Assembly: GCA_905193485.1 (NCBI GenBank)
Contig: CAJJOX010000050.1
Coordinates: 1-12,035, forward strand
DNA from: an uncultured Porphyromonadaceae bacterium
GTDB taxonomy: Bacteria > Bacteroidota > Bacteroidia > Bacteroidales > Muribaculaceae
DNA length: 12,035 nt
Reading direction: 5' to 3'
A program made the translations under genes and the position numbers. The first letter of the stretch is position 1. The number at the start of each line of letters is the position of its first letter. The notes beneath the pieces are model-generated. The model worked only from the letters and a program-made list of their open reading frames with translations. It was not told the origin of the DNA and did not search any database. Shown piece by piece: positions 8,023-12,035 of this stretch.

Positions 8023-8030
8023 CAAAGATA
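8023..8030 (-). promoter_or_regulatory. likely promoter -7 element for the GH20 gene
   Basis: TATCTTTG on the minus strand matches TAnnTTTG exactly and ends 27 nt before the GH20 start codon at 7995. It lies in the 75-bp gap after the UDG-like gene. The -33 region shows no clear TTTG. This would allow GH20 expression independent of the upstream genes. Confidence 0.45.
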
Positions 8031-8070
8031 TGAAATCTAAGCCATAATCATGCTTGGGATTTCACATGAA

Positions 8071-8667
8071 TCACAAAATGCCTTCGGCCCGGAACATTCC
8101 GGCATAGAATTCGGCTTTCTTATCCAGAGCCATGGGGTAGGCCCGGCTTGTCGATGGCATACGGTAGATGTTGAGGGTGTGTCCGTGGAACAAACACGAT
8201 AGGCATTGTCCCATTTTAGGCATGGGTGTGTCGGTGAGTGTGGCGATTACGCCTGCAGCCTTCTCTCCCGTCGTTGCTACGGCATTGCAGTGCGGCATCT
8301 TCTCAAGAAGCGTTTTCAGGTCGACCGGCCGGATTATTTCGAGGAATTTGTCGGAGGCGTTGTCCTTGAGCCGGCGCACCTCCGCTCCTGTATCATTCAG
8401 CGCGATTCCTTTATCTTCGAGCATGTCTTTTATGGCCGGCAGCTGAAAAAGTCCGGTGGCGGGATCAATGAAGAAATCTTTAGAGTCATGAAAGATCAGC
8501 CCCATTATGCGCCAGAAATCATTGATTTTGTTGGGATAATAAAAGTCCATGCTCCAGCGGACGGGTTTTGGCGGGAATGTACCCATGATCAGGATTCGCG
8601 CATTTGCAGGAATAAAAGGTTCCCAGGGGTGCTTTTCGATCTCTTGTGGCGTGTGTGTCGGATTCAT
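8071..8667 (-). CDS. uracil-DNA glycosylase superfamily protein
   Basis: Starting at MNPTHTPQEI gives 198 residues. The protein resembles the small Bacteroidota proteins annotated as uracil-DNA glycosylase family, which would excise uracil or mismatched bases in base-excision repair. The first motif, ILIMGTFPP (residues 25-33), corresponds to the superfamily water-activating loop, and the following DFYYP and NDFWRIMG are conserved in this subgroup. The second motif, MPSTSRAYP (170-178), corresponds to the DNA-intercalating loop. The frame is open to 8733, but that start would place a perfect hairpin inside the coding region and add 22 residues before the conserved block, so 8667 is preferred. 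It lies between efp (75-bp gap) and GH20 (75-bp gap). The exact base specificity, and whether it is catalytically active, cannot be read from sequence. Confidence 0.8.
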   Translation of the reverse strand: MNPTHTPQEIEKHPWEPFIPANARILIMGTFPPKPVRWSMDFYYPNKINDFWRIMGLIFHDSKDFFIDPATGLFQLPAIKDMLEDKGIALNDTGAEVRRLKDNASDKFLEIIRPVDLKTLLEKMPHCNAVATTGEKAAGVIATLTDTPMPKMGQCLSCLFHGHTLNIYRMPSTSRAYPMALDKKAEFYAGMFRAEGIL

Positions 8668-8681
8668 ATAGATATAATGAT

Positions 8682-8707
8682 AGTGGCCGGAAAATGTTCC
8701 GGCCACT
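8682..8707 (-). terminator. perfect 11-bp hairpin after efp
   Basis: AGTGGCCGGAA at 8682-8692 and TTCCGGCCACT at 8697-8707 are exact inverted copies separated by four bases. On the minus strand it begins 35 nt after the efp stop codon and ends 14 nt before the preferred start of the UDG-like gene. The stem is GC-rich as in an intrinsic terminator. However, the following minus-strand sequence (ATCATTATAT) is A/T-rich and not a clean U-run, so partial termination or an RNA-stability role is also possible. Confidence 0.65.
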
Positions 8708-8742
8708 TGTTCTGTCAGAGTTGTGTTTGACAATCGTGAAGG

Positions 8743-9309
8743 TCAAGCTTTCACACGGCTGATATAGGATCCGTCGCGTGTGTCCACTTCAATCATGTCG
8801 CCTTCGTTCACGAACAGCGGCACACGGATTTCAGCACCTGTTTCAAGTGTGGCCGGTTTGAGGGTGTTTGTGGCGGTGTCGCCTTTCAGGCCCGGTTCGG
8901 TGTAGGTGATTTTAAGGATTGTCTTGATCGGCATCTCGGCATAGAGAACGGTGTCGGAGGAGGCGTCGGTGACGACTTCGACAGTGTCGCCTTCTTTCAT
9001 GAAAGGAGCTCCGGTTACGAGTTCTTTGTTGATGGGAATCTGTTCGAAAGTTTCGTTGTTCATGAAGATATCGTCACTGCCATCGGCGTAGAGATACTGG
9101 AATGGACGACGTTCAACACGCACGTCCTCAAGTTTTTCGCCAATATTAAAGCGGCGTTCGAGCACACGTCCGTCGACTACGTCTTTGAGCTTGGTGCGCA
9201 TGAATGTGTTGCCTTTGCCGGGCTTTACGTGGAGGAATTCCACGCAGAAGTACAGACGGCCGTCCATGCGTATGCATGTGCCGTTTTTGATGTCTTGAGC
9301 GTTGATCAT
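8743..9309 (-). CDS. efp: elongation factor P
   Basis: EF-P binds between the ribosomal P and E sites and relieves stalling at consecutive prolines. The 188-residue length and three beta-barrel-domain layout are standard. The first domain holds the tip loop [10 protein letters not shown], in which K32 occupies the position that other bacteria modify with beta-lysine, 5-aminopentanol or (on Arg) rhamnose. No modification enzyme gene is present in this window, so the state of K32 is unknown. [23 protein letters not shown] begins the second domain, and [25 protein letters not shown] is the typical C-terminal end. The start at 9309 matches the family N-terminus. A -7 promoter element lies about 28 nt upstream, and a strong hairpin follows the gene. 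This fits a monocistronic or mostly independent transcript. Confidence 0.98.
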   Translation of the reverse strand: MINAQDIKNGTCIRMDGRLYFCVEFLHVKPGKGNTFMRTKLKDVVDGRVLERRFNIGEKLEDVRVERRPFQYLYADGSDDIFMNNETFEQIPINKELVTGAPFMKEGDTVEVVTDASSDTVLYAEMPIKTILKITYTEPGLKGDTATNTLKPATLETGAEIRVPLFVNEGDMIEVDTRDGSYISRVKA

Positions 9310-9337
9310 AAGTTTCTTTACGTGATTATTTTGACCG

Positions 9338-9345
9338 CAAAATTA
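9338..9345 (-). promoter_or_regulatory. likely promoter -7 element for efp
   Basis: TAATTTTG on the minus strand matches TAnnTTTG exactly and ends 28 nt upstream of the efp ATG, in a 103-bp A/T-rich gap after buk. No clear -33 TTTG is visible at the usual distance. Because the gap is A/T-rich, the chance of a random match is higher than elsewhere. Confidence 0.45.
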
Positions 9346-9412
9346 CAAAAAATATATTGATTTCGCGGGTAATGAGCGGAAAAATAATTTTATGGCGGTT
9401 AAAACGTTGTCG

Positions 9413-10474
9413 CTAAGGGTTGTATTCGATAGTCGGGATGGAACCCATCATCGCGCCGTAGGCGTTGAATGCCAGCGAGTCGAGCTCATCTTCGCCTGCC
9501 CGCACTATAATCGGGGCTATCCAGCTGACCCATCGGCATATGCTGTCGGTGCAATATTTGTTGTGGGCAATGCCTCCCGTCAGAATGATCGCGTCGACTT
9601 TGCCGTGTAGGGCGACAGCCCGTTCGCCGATGGATTTTGCGATGGTATAGAGCATTGACTGAAGCACAGTGCGGTAGGGTTCTTCGCCTTCTGATGCGCG
9701 TCGGGCGATATCCGCCACGTCGGTCGAGCCGAGCAAGGCGGTGAGTCCGCCTTTGCCGTTTAGCTTCTGCTTCATCTCACGCAGAGTGTATCGTCCGCTG
9801 TAACATAGTTCCACAAGTTGATCGGCGGGAATCGTCCCGGCCCGTTCGGGACTGAAGGGGCCGTCGCCGTTGAGGGCGTTGTTGACGTCGATCACGCGTC
9901 CCTTGAAGTGTGCGCCTATGGAGATTCCACCACCGAGGTGCACGAGAATAAGGTTCATATCCTCATATTTTTTCCCTTGTGACCATGCGTATCGTCGTGC
10001 CACGGCTTTTGTGTTGAGAGCGTGGAACACGGACAAACGTTTAATCTCAGGAATTCCGGTCAGTCTTGCTTCCGGCATCATTTCGTCGACCACTTCAGGA
10101 TCGGCGATGTAGGCATTGCATCCTGCTTCATCCGCGATGTCACGGGCGATGAGCGCACCGAGATTGCAGGCGTGTTCGAGTTCGGCATGCAGCAGGTCGG
10201 AGATTATCCGGTCGGTCACTTCGTAGACTCCCGATGGCGTTGGCTTGAGAAGGCCTCCGCGGGCGATAACTACATCGAAGTCCATCGGCTGTTGTGCCTC
10301 GTCGAGCGCATGTCGTGTGGCATCGACGCGCATGGGAAGTTGGTCAAGTACGTGAGAAAAATGACTCAGCTCGTCAGCCGAATGTTGGCGTGTCGATTTC
10401 CAGACCAGCTCGCGATCGTTGTATATGGCCCATTTTGTTGAGGTTGAGCCGGGGTTGATGACAAGAATTTTCAT
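9413..10474 (-). CDS. buk: butyrate kinase
   Basis: The 353-residue enzyme of the acetokinase/ASKHA superfamily transfers phosphate from butyryl phosphate, or a related short or branched acyl phosphate, to ADP, giving ATP and the free acid. The N-terminal NPGSTSTK (residues 7-14) is the phosphate-binding strand. RGGLLKPTPSGVYEVTD (72-88), HLGGGISIGAHFKGRVIDVNN (179-199, partly cited) and GPFSPERAGTIP (205-216) are hallmark butyrate-kinase blocks that separate it from acetate kinase. LTGGIAHN (298-305) is the C-terminal adenosine-binding motif. Its length is that of the family. It begins 11 bp after ptb, so the two are almost certainly cotranscribed and act in sequence. Preference for butyrate, isobutyrate or isovalerate cannot be determined here. 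Confidence 0.95.
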   Translation of the reverse strand: MKILVINPGSTSTKWAIYNDRELVWKSTRQHSADELSHFSHVLDQLPMRVDATRHALDEAQQPMDFDVVIARGGLLKPTPSGVYEVTDRIISDLLHAELEHACNLGALIARDIADEAGCNAYIADPEVVDEMMPEARLTGIPEIKRLSVFHALNTKAVARRYAWSQGKKYEDMNLILVHLGGGISIGAHFKGRVIDVNNALNGDGPFSPERAGTIPADQLVELCYSGRYTLREMKQKLNGKGGLTALLGSTDVADIARRASEGEEPYRTVLQSMLYTIAKSIGERAVALHGKVDAIILTGGIAHNKYCTDSICRWVSWIAPIIVRAGEDELDSLAFNAYGAMMGSIPTIEYNP

Positions 10475-10485
10475 GAAAGGAACAT

Positions 10486-11397
10486 TTATGTCTGTGACAT
10501 GCAGGCAAGGGCGAGGCTATAGAATTTTGACTCGGCAGAGTCGGCACGCGACGGTATCACTATCGGCGCGTTGGCTCCGCACACAATTCCGGCCATTGTG
10601 GCTTTCCCGAATAGAGAAATACTCTTATAGAAAGTGTTGGCCGACACGAGGCTGGGAAATATGAGCAGGTCGGCGTCGCCGTTAATGTCGGATTGGATAT
10701 GTTTGATTTGCGCACTATGGATATCGCAGGCTGATTTCACATCCATCGGGCCGCCGATGATGACAGACCCGTAATGTCCGTCGGCTGCCGTCTGCTTCAA
10801 TTGCTCGTAAAATAATGTGTTGGGAAATTTCGGGTTGACTTTTTCCGTAAAGTGGATCAGCGCTACGCGTGGTTCGGTGATGCCAAGCTTGTGGAGCAGG
10901 GTGACATCATAGCTGATCATGGCATCGAGCTGATGAAGGTCAGGCATGGGAATCACGGCGGCGTCGGAAAAAAACAGGAGCTTATGGTAGGACGGGATAC
11001 TGGCCGCTGTTATATGCGTGAGCACGCGGCCTTCCTCAAGCAGGCCGTGCTCTTTATTTAGGACTGCGTGCAGTAGATTGTCGGTGTTTATGGCGCCCTT
11101 CATCACTACATCGCAATGGCTTTCGCGGACTTCGGCAACGGCTATGCGTGCCGCATTGTCGGGGCTGTCGGTGTAGATGACAGCGACACCGGGATCGTCC
11201 GAGGCCGCGAGGCGATCGGCCCAATCCGACGGCCGGTCAAGGATCAGTGTGAAGCGGGCAAGATCCATCTGCAGACATCTGTCAACCACCTGCATTGTGT
11301 GGATGTCGGATGGACACACAACGGCCACACGTTTCTTCGGTCGCATTTGTTGTAACCGCAATTTGAGATCGTTGAACGAGCGAAGGACTTTTGTCAT
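10486..11397 (-). CDS. ptb: phosphate butyryltransferase (phosphate acyltransferase)
   Basis: The 303-residue enzyme converts butyryl-CoA or a similar acyl-CoA plus phosphate to the acyl phosphate and CoA, feeding the adjacent kinase. Features of the PTA/PTB family are visible: KKRVAVVCPSD near residue 21, VVMKGAINTDNLLHAVL (98-114), GGPMDVKSACDIHSAQIK (215-232), and the C-terminal GANAPIVIPSRADSAESK (274-291). The frame extends to 11451, but starting at MTKVLRSFNDL (11397) matches the family length and leaves a well-spaced promoter candidate upstream. It is the first gene of a two-gene operon with buk and diverges from a CLC gene. No thiolase, crotonase or butyryl-CoA dehydrogenase gene is in the window, so the acyl-CoA source is unknown. 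Confidence 0.94.
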   Translation of the reverse strand: MTKVLRSFNDLKLRLQQMRPKKRVAVVCPSDIHTMQVVDRCLQMDLARFTLILDRPSDWADRLAASDDPGVAVIYTDSPDNAARIAVAEVRESHCDVVMKGAINTDNLLHAVLNKEHGLLEEGRVLTHITAASIPSYHKLLFFSDAAVIPMPDLHQLDAMISYDVTLLHKLGITEPRVALIHFTEKVNPKFPNTLFYEQLKQTAADGHYGSVIIGGPMDVKSACDIHSAQIKHIQSDINGDADLLIFPSLVSANTFYKSISLFGKATMAGIVCGANAPIVIPSRADSAESKFYSLALACMSQT

Positions 11398-11420
11398 TAT
11401 TTTGGTTGTGAGATTTTCTG

Positions 11421-11452
11421 CAAATATCCGCAATAATCGCATTAGGTGCAAA
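11421..11452 (-). promoter_or_regulatory. candidate promoter for ptb-buk (-33/-7)
   Basis: On the minus strand a TTTG (11452-11449) lies exactly 20 nt upstream of GATATTTG (11428-11421). This fits the Bacteroidetes layout of TTTG, a spacer of about 19-21 nt, then TAnnTTTG, with one mismatch in the -7 element. The -7 element ends 23 nt before the ptb ATG at 11397. It is the only candidate in the window with both elements at the expected spacing. It also argues against the longer ptb start at 11451. Confidence 0.5.
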
Positions 11453-11530
11453 TGACAATTTGTTAATATAGATTAAACAAAGTGGCTTCGGCGGACGTTC
11501 CTAAGGTTGAATATCATATAACCGCAAGTA

Positions 11531-11536
11531 AAAGGA
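11531..11536 (+). promoter_or_regulatory. Shine-Dalgarno-like site for the CLC gene
   Basis: AAAGGA lies 8 nt before the GTG at 11545. It favours GTG over the downstream in-frame ATG at 11575, which has no comparable site. It is noted because purine-rich sites are not obvious before most other genes here. Confidence 0.5.
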
Positions 11537-11544
11537 ACGACAAA

Positions 11545-12035
11545 GTGAAAGTGATCAGCGACATAAAATCGGGAATGAACGAATCGGCCGAGAGGTTGTC
11601 GAGGTGGCGAAAGGCACATATCGGCGACACGTCGTTCATGTTTATCGTGGTTACTGTTGTCGGGATTTTTTCGGGAGCATGCGCTTATCTGCTAAAACAT
11701 GCGGTGGCGTGGGTTTCACGTATGCTGACTTCGGGACTCAGTGCCGCGGGAGGCAATTGGATTTTGTTGGTGATACCGCTCGCCGGCATCGTTCTTACCG
11801 GATTGGTGACACGCTATGTTATGCGCATGAACTTGTCAGACGGTGTGCGTATGTTGCGACAACAGTTGCGACGTCATGATTACAGGATATCTCCGGCCCG
11901 TATTTCCTATCCGTTGCTTGCCAGTACCATAACGCTCGGTTTCGGAGGTTCGGCCGGCAGCGAGGGCCCGATAGCCCGCCCCGGAGCCGCCACCGGCGGG
12001 AATGTGGGGGGGGGGGTGCTTTTTATATTTTGGGG
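11545..12035 (+). CDS. CLC family chloride channel/antiporter, N-terminal part (cut by window edge)
   Basis: This is the first roughly 163 residues of a CLC anion channel or proton-coupled antiporter in the inner membrane. The GTG start at 11545 is preceded by AAAGGA at 11531-11536, eight bases away, a good Shine-Dalgarno-like site; ATG at 11575 is an alternative. A basic amphipathic N-terminus is followed by hydrophobic segments at about 31-50 and 72-90. GFGGSAGSEGPIA (132-144) corresponds to the CLC selectivity-filter motif GxEGP, with E140 as the probable gating glutamate. The usual upstream GSGIP serine motif is replaced by NLSDGVRML. After GPIA the sequence departs from the family pattern and ends in G-homopolymers, so the last 15-20 residues are probably wrong. 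It is the only plus-strand gene and diverges from ptb across a 147-bp gap. Confidence 0.85.
   Translation, partial: MKVISDIKSGMNESAERLSRWRKAHIGDTSFMFIVVTVVGIFSGACAYLLKHAVAWVSRMLTSGLSAAGGNWILLVIPLAGIVLTGLVTRYVMRMNLSDGVRMLRQQLRRHDYRISPARISYPLLASTITLGFGGSAGSEGPIARPGAATGGNVGGGVLFIFW

Noticed and set aside
8206..8730. Plus-strand frame of 174 codons opposite the UDG-like gene
   Set aside because: It covers the complement of a gene with clear family motifs and its translation resembles no protein I know.
10022..10441. Plus-strand frame of 139 codons opposite buk
   Set aside because: Antisense to hallmark butyrate-kinase motifs; long antisense frames are expected in sequence with this codon bias.
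1..12035. Mobile elements, CRISPR arrays, tRNA or rRNA genes, toxin-antitoxin or defence systems
   Set aside because: No transposase, integrase, spaced repeats, tRNA-like folds or defence domains were seen; the protein content is housekeeping, with no abrupt change in composition.

Overview
The window looks like an ordinary chromosomal segment of a Bacteroidota (Bacteroidales) genome with moderate to high GC. The reasons are the protein families and their sequence style (a Bacteroidota-type LolA-like carrier, a four-helix FtsK with a Pro/Thr-rich linker, a CLC channel with GSAGSEGP, a linked ptb-buk pair), the weak use of Shine-Dalgarno sites, and close matches to the Bacteroidetes -7 element TAnnTTTG before several leftward genes. 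A Muribaculaceae-like origin is a guess that the sequence cannot settle.

Layout: ten of the eleven genes lie on the minus strand and read right to left. From the right these are ptb and buk (phosphate butyryltransferase and butyrate kinase, 11 bp apart); efp (elongation factor P), with a perfect 11-bp hairpin after its stop; a small uracil-DNA-glycosylase-superfamily protein; a secreted GH20 hexosaminidase; a 266-bp gene-free spacer; then a dense run of dedA, rpe (ATGA overlap with dedA), ftsK, a lolA-like gene and trxB. That run ends at a GC-rich hairpin at the left edge. The only plus-strand gene is a CLC channel/transporter that diverges from ptb and is cut by the right edge.

Functionally the genes are mostly housekeeping. 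They cover thiol redox balance (TrxB), lipoprotein traffic (LolA-like), chromosome segregation and division (FtsK), the pentose phosphate pathway (Rpe), membrane maintenance (DedA), glycan trimming (GH20), base-excision repair (UDG-like), ribosome rescue at polyproline (EF-P), acyl-CoA to acid conversion with ATP gain (Ptb-Buk), and anion transport (CLC). The left cluster is probably one transcript from a promoter just before dedA, with a possible secondary promoter before trxB.

I found no mobile element, CRISPR array, RNA gene, or clearly new multi-gene system. The most useful observations are a likely low-quality sequence tip at the right edge that corrupts the CLC gene, several start-site corrections, candidate promoters, the efp hairpin, and an unassigned C-terminal region in the GH20 enzyme.
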